DNA of 64,000 bases from Straminergon stramineum (lineage: Eukaryota; Streptophyta; Bryopsida; Hypnales; Calliergonaceae). The stretch is from the NCBI GenBank assembly GCA_963920665.1, contig OY987266.1:19642248-19706247 (forward strand). The letters run 5' to 3'. The notes under the pieces are model-generated. The model was not told where the DNA came from and did not search any database. It saw only the letters and a program-made list of their open reading frames with translations. This document shows, piece by piece, positions 53,143 to 64,000 of the stretch. Every line of letters begins with the position of its first letter. The first letter of the stretch is position 1. Position numbers and translations under genes: made by a program.

Positions 53143-54069
53143 TGGACCCCTAGAGGACCAAGGCCTTTTTTCTGCGAAAAATCACTCAAAACTGCCATTT
53201 TTATAGCAAAGATTAAAAAAAACTGAAAATTGATTTTTTTTTGCACATCTAAGTATCTAACCATATGATCTTACACCTATCTAGTATGAGAATATGTGGA
53301 AAAAATTTCAGAAATTTTGACCACGTAGATTGCAAGATTTGTATGTTGAAAGTGATGAAAACAAGTTTTTCAACACATTGCAAGACTAGATTATTTGACT
53401 TTGAACTTTCTTAACTTTAATTTTTTGCACTATATAGTTTTGAGCTTAAAATTTTTATGGTGGAGAATTGAGTTGAGAGTTTAGGAAAAAAAAGAAAATC
53501 CAAAAAAAAATTTATTTCTATTCTTTCAAAAATTGTTAAGTAGAAATAGGTACAAGATAGAAGGAAAATCTAAATAATGAATATCTTTAAGATGGAATTA
53601 AATTTCAGTAATCCCAATGATGAGATTGTTCTAGCAAGTGACTTAAACAAAGTGGCCCTTTTGTTTCTGGAAAATTATAAAAATTGCATTAAAAAATTAA
53701 TCCTACAAATTATTTTTTAAAGAAGATGCTCTAATTGCCTAAAAAACAAGATTGTTCATAACTTTCTCATATAACAAATCCAAATAGAATGAATCAAAGT
53801 TTTCCATGGAGACAAAAATATAATATATGAAGAAAAAAAAAATCAAATTTTTGAATTTTTGTTGTTGCCCCCTCTCCCCTATTTTGAGCTTATTTGGGCA
53901 TAACTTTTGTTTCCAAGCACCGAATGAAAAAAAATAATATTCCCACAAAGCTAATCAATTTTTCTACCTTCATAAAAAATTTCAAAAATTAGGACTAAAA
54001 TTGAGATTGTAAGTACTTGTTTGAAATCCCATTTGACCCCCAAAAGGACAATGGTCCTTTAGGAGTTAA
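53143..54069. mobile_element. 927-bp TTAA-type MITE
   Basis: Right (reversed) TTAACTCCTAAAGGACCA; left TGGACCCCTAGAGGACCAAG, with the TTAA apparently changed to TGGA. The interior is similar to 35577-36526 ('gtagattgcaagatttgt'). Confidence 0.6.
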
Positions 54070-55111
54070 TTGATGATGCTCAACATTAAAGGACTGTGAG
54101 GTAGACAAAATGTCTAGAGTCAAAATAAACATTTTGGGGGGACCTTCTTTTGTAGTTGATTGTTTTCATGTTGACATTGAACCTATATACAAAGGCATAT
54201 TTCCTTGAAGAAAATCCCAATCCACTCTCCAAACTTCAAGGTATTAACCATAGACATATTCACACTTTTTTTCCCACAATTTACTTCCACTAATCAAATG
54301 AGTATGCGATACCCCACCCAAATTTGCCAAAGACCCAAAGCGGTCTCCTTATAGTAGACCCCCCAAAATGTGTCAGTGACCCTAAAGGCTTAAACCACCA
54401 TCTTGAGTTCACTTTGTGTACATTTCCAAAATCAAATATGTACTCATGTGGAAGAAACACTTTTAGAACCAAACTTTATTCCTTCATAACTTTTGCATAA
54501 TGCATGCAAAATCTAAATGTTTTATTCTTTGATATGTTAGAACCTCCTTTCACTTGCCAATAAGAATATATATAAATTTGAATAGTCTAATAATAGTAAT
54601 TAGGCATAGTAGCAATTAGTAGCGGTTGGGGGCCACGTACCCATTTTAGTCCTACGGTAGTATGTTCTTAAAGTGACCATTTAAACCTACCTAACTCATA
54701 ATTGTCAGTAAAAGATATTTCAAGCAATATGTCACCCATTCTTAGATAGGGGTCACATTTAGAACATTGTCGCTTTTAGAGCATGCTACCTTATTGGGAT
54801 CAAGGATCATCCAATTTATCACGGTATCACCCAAAAACTATCCATGTCATTCATCGGTATCCTAAGCAAAATAATAAAAGTAGCCTTCCTAGCTACAGTA
54901 CTGTACTCAGGTTCAATTCCCTTTCCGTAGCTTTTTGGCAACTCTCCAAAAACTAGAATAAACTTCTCCACCCCTGATGTTGCGTCTCCTGGATTGCCGC
55001 ACTAATTCCCGCATTCGTGTTGGGTTGCCATAATGGAATAATTTACCTCCACGTAGTTGGAAGGACATTGGAAAAGTGTCTGTTCTGCTACAGTGAGCCA
55101 GGGCTTTTTTT
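54070..55111. other. Intergenic, nothing recognised
   Basis: AT-rich, no credible gene. Confidence 0.4.
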
Positions 55112-55131
55112 TCTGGCGAAATTTCGCCAGA
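55112..55131. repeat. Perfect 20-nt palindrome
   Basis: TCTGGCGAAATTTCGCCAGA is its own reverse complement. It lies about 740 bp upstream of the methionine gamma-lyase start. It could be a dimeric protein site or a MITE remnant. Confidence 0.7.
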
Positions 55132-55218
55132 TCTGTCTGATACTGACCAATGTGAATCTGTCCCTCCAAAATCTGGCCTGTGCAGTGAAGCCAGCACAGG
55201 GGACACTAGTCCAAAAAA

Positions 55219-55245
55219 GAGGCCTCCTGGACTCCAGGAGGCCTC
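55219..55245. repeat. 12-bp-arm GC-rich hairpin
   Basis: GAGGCCTCCTGG, a 3-nt ACT loop, then CCAGGAGGCCTC: perfect arms. No poly-T run follows directly. Placed 630 bp upstream of the methionine gamma-lyase start; role unknown. Confidence 0.7.
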
Positions 55246-55872
55246 TGCCTTAACTCCCTACTTCACCGCATGCAGCTTGTGCGTCACGCAGCTAACAGAT
55301 GAACTTCAGGTGTGTGCATGGAGAGTGCACTACTGTATTGTGGCCCAGGCTTGGATTTTCGGGGCTCAATTACGGGGTAAAGTAATTCAGAGTACGAGGT
55401 TTCGGTAGCACTAGATTTGAGCATGGTCGAACTTTTTGCATAATTTCTAGTATGCTGAGTTCGGAGAGATATGGTAGGCATCGACGCGAGTGCTGCAAAG
55501 CAAGACATTCTGGACAATTAGTGCTCATAGAGTGATTGTCGAATGTTTGTGAGTTGACGAATCTCTTTAGTATCTGAAGATCCCACGAGTGCAATCTATA
55601 TGTATTTGTCGATCAGTTGGTGGAAGCCCCGGGTGGAAGCTAGCAACTAATTCCGAGGTGACCGAAGGAGAGCTATCCAGGTCCGAGTGTACCACTGCCG
55701 AATTCTTCAAATTTTGCCTTTGTACACTGACAGAATTTAGTTAGCCAGGACCTTTATTGATCATGCACAGGACAGATTGATTGCATGAGGAGGAATATCA
55801 ATCGATTGTAAGAAATTTGGGTTCATTGCAATTGGATCGTCGACACCGGCGTGGTCGAGACTTGGAAGCGCC

Positions 55873-57234
55873 ATGACTGTGAATAGCACCACCGGTACCG
55901 CAGACACGAAGCCCAACAGCGCCTGCAAGCGCGCCTTAGATGATCGCTCCGACGACGCCATGGACGGCGCCACGCCCGTGGTGAAGAAGTTCCCCGACCC
56001 CGTGCAACTCCTGGCCAATGCCTCCTCGCAACAGCTGGGGCAGCACGGCGGGGTGAATCCCTGCATCGAAGCTTCTTCCACGTTCGCCATCATGGAGCCT
56101 GAGACGCTGAACAAACTGTTCGCGGGTGAGCTAGGCCATGAGCACGGGCTCTACCATTACAGTCGCCACTTTAACCCGACTGTTCTCAATTTGGGTCGCA
56201 AGATGGCCGCGATGGAGGACACGGAAGCCGCTTACTGCACCGCCAGCGGCATGTCCGCCATAACTGCTGTCGTGCTCCAGCTCTGTTCCACCGGCGACCA
56301 CATCGTGGCGTCGAATCGTCTCTACGGGGGGACACAAGCCCTTCTCGCGCATTTCTTGCCGCGCACTTGCAACATCCGGACGACGTTCGTGGACGTGGAC
56401 GACATGGAAGCCGTCACCTCGGCCGTGCGTCCTAATTCCAAGATCCTCTACTTCGAATCGATCTCTAATCCACGTCTAGCCGTCGCGAACATCCCCACAC
56501 TTTCGAATTTAGCGCACAGCAAGGGACTCACCGCCGTTGTGGACAACACGTTCGCGCCGTTGCTGCTCTCGCCCGCGCGTTTGGGCGCGGATGTGGTCGT
56601 GCACAGCTTGTCGAAGTATATTAGCGGCGCCGGGGACATCATCGCTGGCGCCGTTTGCGGCCCCGCGGACCTCATCAGCGCTATGATGGACCTCCACCAA
56701 GGCTCGCTCATGCTCCTGGGCCCGACTATGGACCCCCACGTCGCCTTCCAAATTGGGCTGCGTATCCCGCACTTGTCCATCCGGATGAAAGAGTTTGGTG
56801 CGCGCGCGCTTTTGTTTGCAAAGCGGTTGAAGAAGCTGGGTTTGAAGCCCATCTACCCGGGACTGGAGGATCATCCCCAATTCTCCCTCATGACGAAGCT
56901 TCTGAACGAGGGGTACGGCTACGGAGGCATGATGTGCTTGGATTTGGACACCAAAGAGAGAGCGCAAGAGTTCATGCGATACTCGCAAAACGTGACCCAT
57001 TTCGGGTGGATGGCGGTGAGCTTGGGTTATCACGACACGCTCATGTCGTGCTCGGGTTCTAGCACGAGCTCGGGTTTGTCAGAGGAGGAGAAAGCGGTGG
57101 CGGGAATCTCACCAGGGCTGGTGAGGATGTCCATTGGGTTCACGGGCGCCACGGAGCAGCGGTGGGCGCAGCTGCTGGAGGCGCTCGTCACGCTCAAATT
57201 GGTGAATCCGAATTCTGTTGCCGCCGGTCGCTAG
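55873..57234 (+). CDS. MGL: Methionine gamma-lyase, PLP-dependent
   Basis: 453 codons with no intron. Cys/Met-metabolism PLP enzyme; the plant enzyme cleaves methionine in the cytosol to methanethiol, 2-oxobutyrate and ammonia, feeding sulfur recycling and isoleucine synthesis. Seen: GQHGGVNPCIEASSTF, then HYSRHFNPTVLNLGRKMAAM, cofactor-site YCTASGMSA, substrate-side RLYGGTQALL, VVDNTFAPLL, and VVHSLSKYISGAGDIIAG with the Schiff-base lysine in SLSKY (~237), then RMSIGFTGATEQ near the C-terminus. The length fits plant MGL (Arabidopsis about 440 residues). An N-terminal ~40-residue extension is variable and shows no clear targeting signal. Codons are GC-rich, unlike the AT-rich surroundings. 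The retained GGMMCLDLD and absent cystathionine-synthase-type plastid extension favour MGL over cystathionine gamma-synthase. A copia element begins 70 bp after the stop, so its 3' end may be altered. Confidence 0.92.
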   Translation: MTVNSTTGTADTKPNSACKRALDDRSDDAMDGATPVVKKFPDPVQLLANASSQQLGQHGGVNPCIEASSTFAIMEPETLNKLFAGELGHEHGLYHYSRHFNPTVLNLGRKMAAMEDTEAAYCTASGMSAITAVVLQLCSTGDHIVASNRLYGGTQALLAHFLPRTCNIRTTFVDVDDMEAVTSAVRPNSKILYFESISNPRLAVANIPTLSNLAHSKGLTAVVDNTFAPLLLSPARLGADVVVHSLSKYISGAGDIIAGAVCGPADLISAMMDLHQGSLMLLGPTMDPHVAFQIGLRIPHLSIRMKEFGARALLFAKRLKKLGLKPIYPGLEDHPQFSLMTKLLNEGYGYGGMMCLDLDTKERAQEFMRYSQNVTHFGWMAVSLGYHDTLMSCSGSSTSSGLSEEEKAVAGISPGLVRMSIGFTGATEQRWAQLLEALVTLKLVNPNSVAAGR

Positions 57235-57309
57235 CTGTGTGATCTCCGTTGCGGAATCCATGAATTCTTAAGGTAATCCTTAAGATCAATCATCTCAAGA
57301 CCAAGTCTT

Positions 57310-57469
57310 TGTTAGTACAGTCAGCTAATCTAGTAGTTACAACGTTCTGTTATCTCAACAGTCACGCCTGTTACACTTCACTGCGTATATAAGGAACTCA
57401 TACATCTTGTAATATTTAATATATATGAATACATGATTCATCCTCTTGCATTCTAGCTTTTACATAATA
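57310..57469 (+). repeat. 5' LTR of the copia element
   Basis: 160 bp, begins TGTTAGTACA and ends TAATA immediately before the primer-binding site. The last two bases are TA, not the usual CA; the 3' LTR agrees. TATA box TATATAAG at 57386-57393. Confidence 0.92.
57386..57393 (+). promoter_or_regulatory. TATA box in the 5' LTR
   Basis: TATATAAG, kept unchanged in the 3' LTR, fits the U3 promoter of the element. Confidence 0.6.
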
Positions 57470-57481
57470 TGGTATCAGAGC
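57470..57481 (+). promoter_or_regulatory. Primer-binding site
   Basis: TGGTATCAGAGC directly follows the LTR; it matches the 3' end of initiator tRNA-Met, as in most plant copia elements. Confidence 0.9.
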
Positions 57482-57510
57482 TCTAATCAATGAGCATTGT
57501 GTAAAGAATC

Positions 57511-57882
57511 ATGTGCTTCCCTGAGTCACCCAGAGTCGAACTAAGGTCTATTGAAGATGTGTTCGATCTACTGGTCTTAGAGGAAGCAGAAGAGCGAACT
57601 GATATCAATAACCAGCCTCGCATTCCAGTCGGATTTATACAACTCCACATTCAAGACGGATTCCTTCAAGGTGCAGTTCAACCAATTGATTCTGCAACTG
57701 AAGAACCAGAAGATGATGGACTACCTTCGGATTTCGAAATTATTCCATATGGAATTTCGAACGCATCTGATAGCTTCAATAATTTATTAAATCAAGCTGG
57801 TCAATTTGACGATCTCAACCCTCAATACTTTGCCGATGATTTCTCTACAAATGTGCCTTCTTATTTGCACCAGGAACTTTGA
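57511..57882 (+). CDS. Extra leader ORF of the copia element, unknown product
   Basis: 123 codons between the primer-binding site and gag, in a different frame from gag. The product is acidic (EEAEERTD, EEPEDDG) and hydrophilic, without zinc finger or membrane segment. Copia elements normally start with gag here. It is uninterrupted although gag-pol carries four stops, which may be chance at this length. It could be a fragment of captured host sequence; no family recognised. Confidence 0.45.
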   Translation: MCFPESPRVELRSIEDVFDLLVLEEAEERTDINNQPRIPVGFIQLHIQDGFLQGAVQPIDSATEEPEDDGLPSDFEIIPYGISNASDSFNNLLNQAGQFDDLNPQYFADDFSTNVPSYLHQEL

Positions 57883-57934
57883 TCTTTAAATACTTCCAGT
57901 TCGATCCTCAAGAAGTATAAATTTTTATTTATTT

Positions 57935-60900
57935 ATGGCCAACTCTGGATCCAGTTCGGCTTCCAGAGCTTATCATATTTCACCGTTAAATGCTACCAAT
58001 TATGCTACGTGGAGCATCAAGCTCGAAATGCTCCTCATCATGTCTGAATTATGGACTGTAGTCGACGGTACTGAGGTCACACCTCCTACGTCTGACGTTA
58101 ATGGTCTCTTAGCTTGGAAACTGAAAGACTCTAAAGCAAGATCTGATATTTTGCTCCATTGTGGCGAAAAACAACTTATGTTACTTAGTCCTTTAACCAC
58201 TTCAAAAGCAGTTTGGGAGAGTATCAAGCAATTGTATGAAAAATCCAATAAAGCGAGCCAAGTGAACCTTCACAAACAATTATGCCACCTCCAAATGTCC
58301 GAATCCGACGATGTTGTCGAGTTCCTGGAGACCTGGCAATCTATACTGCAAGAAGGAGCAATTGCTGGATCTGTCTTCACAGATTCACAGCAAGTAAATC
58401 TATTGCTGGGAGCACTTCCAGACTCCTGGAATGCATTTATTACCACCCAAGGTGGTATTGCAGACCTCCAATTTCCCAATCTACTTTCCAACATCCTCCA
58501 ACAACATGCAATTAATTCTTCTAAACTTACACCTTCAAAGACCAGTGCATTTTATGCCAAAGGCAAGTTTCATAAAAATAAGCAGGCAAAAGCTCGTTTT
58601 CCCAAATCCAGTTCTCGGCCTTCCAAATTACCTGCTACAACAGCTAATCAACACTCCGTCATCCATCAACACTCCATCACCTGCCATTATTGTGGCATTC
58701 CTGGCCACAAGGCACCCGATTGTCGAAAGAAGAAGCGGGATCTTCGACAGGGAAAATCTCCCAATCATACAAATAATTATACTTCTAACGAACCAGATGT
58801 CCTATTTAGTGCTACAAAAGCTACCTCTATAATTTCGTCCTCCTGGTACCTTGATTCTGATGCTAGTCAACATATGACTGCACTCAAATCTTTAGCTCGT
58901 GATTATCACGAGCTTGAAACCCCTCGTACCATCCTTTTAGGTGATAATAGCTCATATAGTGCAATAGGCTATGGTTCAATTCTTCTTCGCCTTCCCACAA
59001 GCAAAGACCTTCTAGTCAACCATATTTTATTTGTCCCTAGTTTAGCTAAAAATCTTATTTCAGTGGCTCAACTCACCTCAATAGGCAATACTATTGTTAT
59101 CTTTAAGCATAATCAGTGTATTATCAACTCTAAATCCCCTATTTCCAAAGAACAAATAAAAATCGTTATTCCCAAAGTTGAGAATCTCTTCTCACTTGGC
59201 ATTGGTATTGATAATTCTACTTTTAATAATTTAGCCACTACACCTTCTTTATCAGATTTCACTACTCTGAAATGGCATCATCATCTCGGACACTTGAATA
59301 TAAGCTATTTACATGCAATGAACACTCAAGCAGTTGTTACTGGTTTACCTCCTCTCAAAGCCAACCTCCCACTATGTGATGGTTGTATTTCGGGGAAACA
59401 CCACAAGCTTCCCTACCCAGTTGATTCTGCTACTCAAGCTACGTCAATCCTAGCGCTTGTGCACACAAATTTTTGTGGCCCTATGAAGACACCTTCTCTA
59501 GGTGGTGCTTTGTATTTTCTTGTCTTCATCGATGACTATATGCGATATTCCCATGTATATTTTTTACGGAAAAAATTTGATGTGTTGTCTCACTTCATGA
59601 CATATAAAGCTTTTGTTGAAAACCAGACGAGTAAAAAGATTCTATTTCTTTGTTCGGATAATGGTGGAGAGTTCACTTCGACAAAATTCCACCACTTTTG
59701 TCAGGCCAATGGCATTCAACGCCAATACACTAATCCTTACAATCCTGCACAGAATGGAGTTGCGGAACGTAAGAATTGGACTCTTGTTGATTCTACTCGA
59801 AGTATGTTGTATACAGCTCATCTATCTAATTCTTATTGGGCTGAAGCGTTCCTTACAGCATGCTATTTGCAAAATCTTTCCTATACTTCAGCCTTACCTA
59901 AAATTACTCCTTTTGAATAATGGACCGGCCTTAAGCCAAGTTTAAGTCATCTTCGAATCTTTGGCTGTATCGCTTTCTCTCACATCCCTAATGAGCAACG
60001 TACCAAGTTAGACACCAAAGCCTTCAAGTGCCTTTTTCTTGGATATGGCGCACCACTCGGCATAAAAGGCTATCGCTTATATCATATTGATACTAAGCGA
60101 CTATTCTATAGTCGGGATGTCATCTTCTCTGAAGATGATTTGTTATCCATTCAGCCAAATCCGTCTCTAATTATTTTTGCGACACCACCAACCTTTGGTG
60201 CTGCTAATTTTTATCAGGTCAATGATTTTCTTCCAAATAGTATACCCCTTGTGCTAGTTCAATCCCAAATTCAATCTACTCCATCCAATTCCAATGTTCC
60301 AGACCAATCCCCAGTCTCTTCTCCAAAATTAGTCCGAATCTCACCTACAACTCCACCTTTATTACCTACACCTGGTCAACCTTCTTTATCGCCTAATCCA
60401 ATTTTGGACCTATCTCCTCATCTTCGATCCCATTATCAATAGTCTCAAAGCCCCACATCCCTCCGGACTTCTCAACGTTCAAATCGTGGAGCTTGGAATA
60501 CCACTAAATATCATGACGAAAGTTATTATACTTATGCGTTTTTGGCTCACGTCAATGAACCCACCTCTGTTAGCGAAGCCTTGTCAGGCCCTGATTCCGT
60601 CCACTGGCATAGAGCTATGGATTCAGAATATAAGTCCTTAATTGACAACAAAACTTGGCAACTTGCCGAGCCTCCTTCAAATCGCTCTATTATTAGTACT
60701 AAGTGGATTTTTCGGAAAAAATTTAACTCCGATGGCTCTATATCTCGCATTAAAGCTCGTTTTGTTGCCCGTGGTTTTTCGCAGCAAGAGGGACTCGATT
60801 ATACTGAGACTTTCTCTCCAGTTCTTAAAATGACTACTCTACGTATTCTTTTAGCCCTTGCAACATTATATGATTATCATGTTCACCAAATGGATGTGAT

Positions 60901-62161
60901 AACTGCATTCTTAAATGGCACATTAAGTGAAGAAATATATATTACTCAGCCTGATGGTTATATCAAACCTGGTATCGAGCATCTTGTGTGTCGGTTACTC
61001 AAATCACTCTATGGGCTTAAACAAGCTCCTCGTGTATGGTATGAGCTGTTCGATCACTTTCTTTTAACCCAGGGATTCTCGAAATGCTCTTTTCATCCCA
61101 ATGTTTATATCAAACGATCACATCATTTGCTACTCCTTCTTGGTCTCTATATTGATGACTTAATATTAATTTCAAACAATTTTGAATTTTTATCAACCAC
61201 AAAAACTTTACTAATGCAATGATTTTCCATGACCAATCAAAATGAAATTGCATACATTCTTGGACTCCAGGTTCGTCGCGATCGTGCCAATCAAACTTTA
61301 ACACTGTCTCAAGATAAATATCTTCAAGACATTTTAATTAAGTTTAATATGGCTTCATGCAAACCTGCCCCTACTCCTCTTGAAGCTGGTATTCGTTATT
61401 CTCGACAACAAAGTGAAGACCTTCTTTTAGCAAACCAACTAGAAATGACTCAGGTTCCATATAAACAAGCTCTTGGCTCTTTGCAATATCTTTGTACTTT
61501 GACTCGGTGGGATATTGCCTTCTCAGTCAATTATTTGGCTCAATTCATGAGCAACCCTGCTCCTGTTCATTGGGCTGGGGTTAATTGCATTTTTCACTAC
61601 TTCCATGGAACCATGCATCGAGGCTTGACCTACCATGGTTACAATTTCCAACATATTCATTCTCATACTTTATGCGGTTGGAGTGATGCTGATTGGGCGG
61701 GCGATCTTGATACACACCGTTCAACTTTTGGCTATATTTTTCAACTTACTTCTTGTATTATATCTTGGCAAAGCAAAAAGCAATCTATCGTAGCTCTTTC
61801 TTCCACAGAAGCTAAGTATATAGCAACAGCTACTGCTACCAAAGAGCTTCTCTGGCTTCAAGCTCTTCTCCGCGAACTTGGTTACACTCTCACCTTTCTA
61901 GGCATACTTTTCTGTGACAACCAGTCTTGTATTGCCCTCAGTGAAAATCCCAAGTTTCATGCACGGTCTAAACATATTGACATTCGGTTTCACTTTCTCC
62001 GCGAGAAAGTCTAGGCCAAGCTTCTCAAACTCCACTATACTTCTACCAACACCATGTGGGCTGATCTCTTAACAAAATCACAACCTCAAGTTAAACATAT
62101 GACCTGTATCCATGGCCTCACTGATGAAGCTTCTTCCAATCTGAAGCAAGGGGGCGACTAG
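57935..62161 (+). pseudogene. copia gag-pol with four in-frame stops
   Basis: One frame, about 1409 codons, from MANSGSS to TAG 62159-62161, with TAA 59918, TAG 60440, TGA 61220 and TAG 62012 inside. Order: UBN2-type gag (TNYATWSIKLEMLL), zinc knuckle CHYCGIPGHKAPDC, protease SWYLDSDASQHMT, GAG-pre-integrase WHHHLGH with CDGCISGK, integrase core, reverse transcriptase with TAFLNG, KSLYGLKQAPRVWY and YIDDLILIS, and RNase H (GWSDADWAGD, STEAKYIA). Two active-site changes add to the stops: protease D-S-G reads D-S-D, and the first integrase aspartate (HTDxCGP in relatives) reads HTNFCGP. The second Asp (SDNGGEF) and the Glu (GVAERKN) remain. The stops are consistent with C-to-T decay; no frameshift is present. 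Confidence 0.93.
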
Positions 62162-62297
62162 TTGAATACTGCTTCTTCTCTCTGAAGATTCAATGAGCTC
62201 ACAAGCTCTACATGTTTACATTAGATCAGTGTTAGTAGTATACTTTAAGTTTAACTTAATTAGTTTAAATTAGCAAGTTAGATTCAGCTATGCAACT

Positions 62298-62307
62298 GAA
62301 GGGGGCG
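62298..62307 (+). promoter_or_regulatory. Polypurine tract
   Basis: GAAGGGGGCG, the purine run abutting the 3' LTR, where plus-strand DNA synthesis would be primed. Confidence 0.7.
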
Positions 62308-62467
62308 TGTTAGTACAATTAGCAAATCTAGTAGTTACAACGTTCTGTTATCTCAACAGTCACGCTTGTTACGCTTCACTGTGTATATAAGGAACTCATA
62401 CATCTTGTAATATTTAATATATATGAATACATGATTCATCCTCTTGCATTCTAGCTTTTACTTAATA
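62308..62467 (+). repeat. 3' LTR of the copia element
   Basis: 160 bp, TGTTAGTACA to TAATA, followed by TSD GTCTT. About seven differences from the 5' LTR, most of them transitions. Confidence 0.92.
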
Positions 62468-62472
62468 GTCTT

Positions 62473-64000
62473 GAAGTCTAGTCACTACCATTGTCTTTGT
62501 TGATGTGATTCATGGAGTAGAGCCTTCGCCAACCAATCAACCATATCCAAATGGTCTTCAAATGGTCATCCTCCCACCCAAAAAGTGACTTCATTCGACA
62601 TAGCTTGTCACGCAAACTCTTTCATCCCTTCTCACTACTGCAATGCATTAGAAGAAAACATTAGTGGTTCTATCCCCAAGTTCTACGTCAATTTGATTGT
62701 AATAGTGGACATTCATGAGGTTGGCACTTTTCAAGGTGGGAGTTTTGAAACCTAAATTGTTAGCAGTCCTAGTTTTTAGAGTTTTATGAAGTTGACTGTC
62801 ACAATTTTGTCGTTTTAAATCCCGCCAAATTGACCTTCCACCAAAGTTCATCAAAGCTCAGTCACATGCCACAATTTCCTTCAGGGGAAGTCAGGTCTCT
62901 AGGGTTGTGGAATTGAGAATTTAGGGAACTATGAGCAGTCTTTAGGGTCAGCAGTGCAATTGTGAATCATGTATTAGATAACCGAACGAGGTCGTTGGGC
63001 CTGAGTTGATTTTTGGACATACAGTAGTCCTCTTTTGCAAACTAGATCAATTGCCTTAATTGATGTGCTATGCAATAGTGAATCCAGGAACTACGAGTCT
63101 TTGCGGTCAAAGACTGATATTTCTTGTAGCAAATGTGTGAATTCTAAGTTCTTAATTCAAGATGATTGATGAAGAGAGTTTTGTATTTCATTTGGGGACC
63201 TCCGGTTGTAAATTGTGTGCACTTACTGGTGTTCAATATTGGTGCCATACAGGTAGTCTAGTAGTGGCAAGGGTGGTTCAGAGCTCCTACCACTAAATGA
63301 CTCTCGAGAGAATAGATGGTCAAAAGGCTCTGCTGGAAGTGACCTAAGTAACATGCCAATCCATGTGATTTTCAAGCTATTAATTTTCTCATACATGAAT
63401 CAACACAAGAAAAAGTCAAGATATATGTAGAGCAGTTTGATTAGTAGAGGGAAGGAAAACCAGCTCAACTTTTGATGCCTAAGCTTATCTAAAAACTGTG
63501 TGAGCATTCAACATTTTTTGCCGTTCTGTTATCTAATCCAAATCACGCAAGGATGCTGACAATTAACTTACTGGTCTTGTTGTGGAGTGATTAATGAAGT
63601 GAATGCAACAACATTTGCAAGTAGATGACCTCACTAATGTTAATGAACTTTGATGATGCTCATCGCTTGCACCCAATATTTGTCTTTGTGTTAGCTCCCT
63701 ATAATTTAGACCATTCTCATTCAATCTTTGCATCGCCTCAATGGAGCCTGTGTTTGTAGAAGTGGCAACAAAGAAATGAAAGTTGAATATGAAGAACATG
63801 GTTATACTAGTGTATAATCTTATCCTTCTTTAGTGAATTGGTTTCTTTGATAAACGCTTGATTGAGCATGATTGAATGAGAAGGCTTACCATCCCTCATC
63901 ACTCTTGTGGCTCCTTAACATTATTTAGCAATGACAGCAGGGTTGGTGTAAATTGACTGCACGGTGCCAATGTTTTTTCTCTAGTTTTCTTTTCTTGTGG
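62473..64000. other. Intergenic, nothing recognised
   Basis: No credible coding frame, RNA gene or repeat. It is the original 3' flank of the methionine gamma-lyase before the copia insertion, joined at GTCTT. Confidence 0.4.

Larger units (their letters stand above)
57305..62472 (+). mobile_element. LTR/copia retrotransposon, full-length but defective
   Basis: Element 57310-62467 is flanked by the 5-bp TSD GTCTT (57305-57309 and 62468-62472). Two 160-bp LTRs differ at about seven positions by eye. A tRNA-Met primer-binding site follows the 5' LTR and a purine tract precedes the 3' LTR. Gag, protease, integrase, reverse transcriptase and RNase H follow in copia order. It lies in the same orientation as the methionine gamma-lyase, 70 bp beyond its stop. 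LTR divergence and accumulated stops point to an old insertion. Confidence 0.95.

Noticed and set aside
56448..57033. Minus-strand frames of 134 and 174 codons
   Set aside because: Antisense shadows of the GC-rich methionine gamma-lyase gene.

Overview
This is nuclear DNA of a land plant. It carries a class III peroxidase with plant-type GT-AG introns, a plant-type methionine gamma-lyase, an LTR/copia element primed for tRNA-Met, a hAT-type transposase gene and telomere-like TTTAGGG repeats. The AT-rich background, abundant small DNA transposons flanked by TTAA, GC-rich conserved exons and a putative amino-DNA-methyltransferase relic make a non-seed plant (bryophyte, lycophyte or fern) my preferred guess. 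That is an inference; the window has no decisive taxonomic marker.

Layout. 0-3 kb: GC-rich repeats (a 74-bp tandem array), a 212-bp tandem array, telomere-like repeats, a SINE-like unit and a 254-bp palindrome. 3.4-13.2 kb: the most unusual part, four decayed protein genes. Gene A (+) is a kinase-like protein. Gene B (+) has a novel 'KGW' domain plus coiled coil. Gene C (-) has the same KGW domain plus coiled coil and a RING-like finger. Gene D (+) is a relic with an amino-methyltransferase (N4-cytosine/N6-adenine type) motif. Each is preceded by a block of ACCCGCGGTCGCC-like repeats lying in the same orientation relative to the gene; C and D are divergent and share one two-sided block. 13-24 kb: MITEs and a class III peroxidase locus (17.9-20.7 kb) broken by a stop and a frameshift, with a MITE in intron 1. 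24.5-34 kb: an LTR-like stretch, a strand-asymmetric G-rich tract and about 6 kb of AT-rich DNA with nothing recognised. 34.6-36.7 kb: a coiled-coil gene relic interrupted by two MITEs. 38-54 kb: a field of MITEs, most ending in TTAACCCCTAAA-like termini (piggyBac-like hallmarks), a 630-bp foldback, a hAT-type transposase pseudogene (44.2-47.7 kb) and a 40-bp tandem array. 55.9-57.2 kb: an intact intronless methionine gamma-lyase, the one gene that looks fully functional. 57.3-62.5 kb: a complete but dead copia element inserted 70 bp past its stop codon. 62.5-64 kb: nothing recognised.

A theme across the window is decay by point nonsense mutation. Eighteen in-frame stops in genes A-D, the hAT gene and the copia element can all be read as C-to-T changes of CAA, CAG or CGA codons, with few frameshifts, as expected for methylated repetitive DNA. 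The only working metabolic gene visible is the methionine gamma-lyase (methionine breakdown). The A-D group is the best candidate for an undescribed gene system or a gene-rich mobile element.
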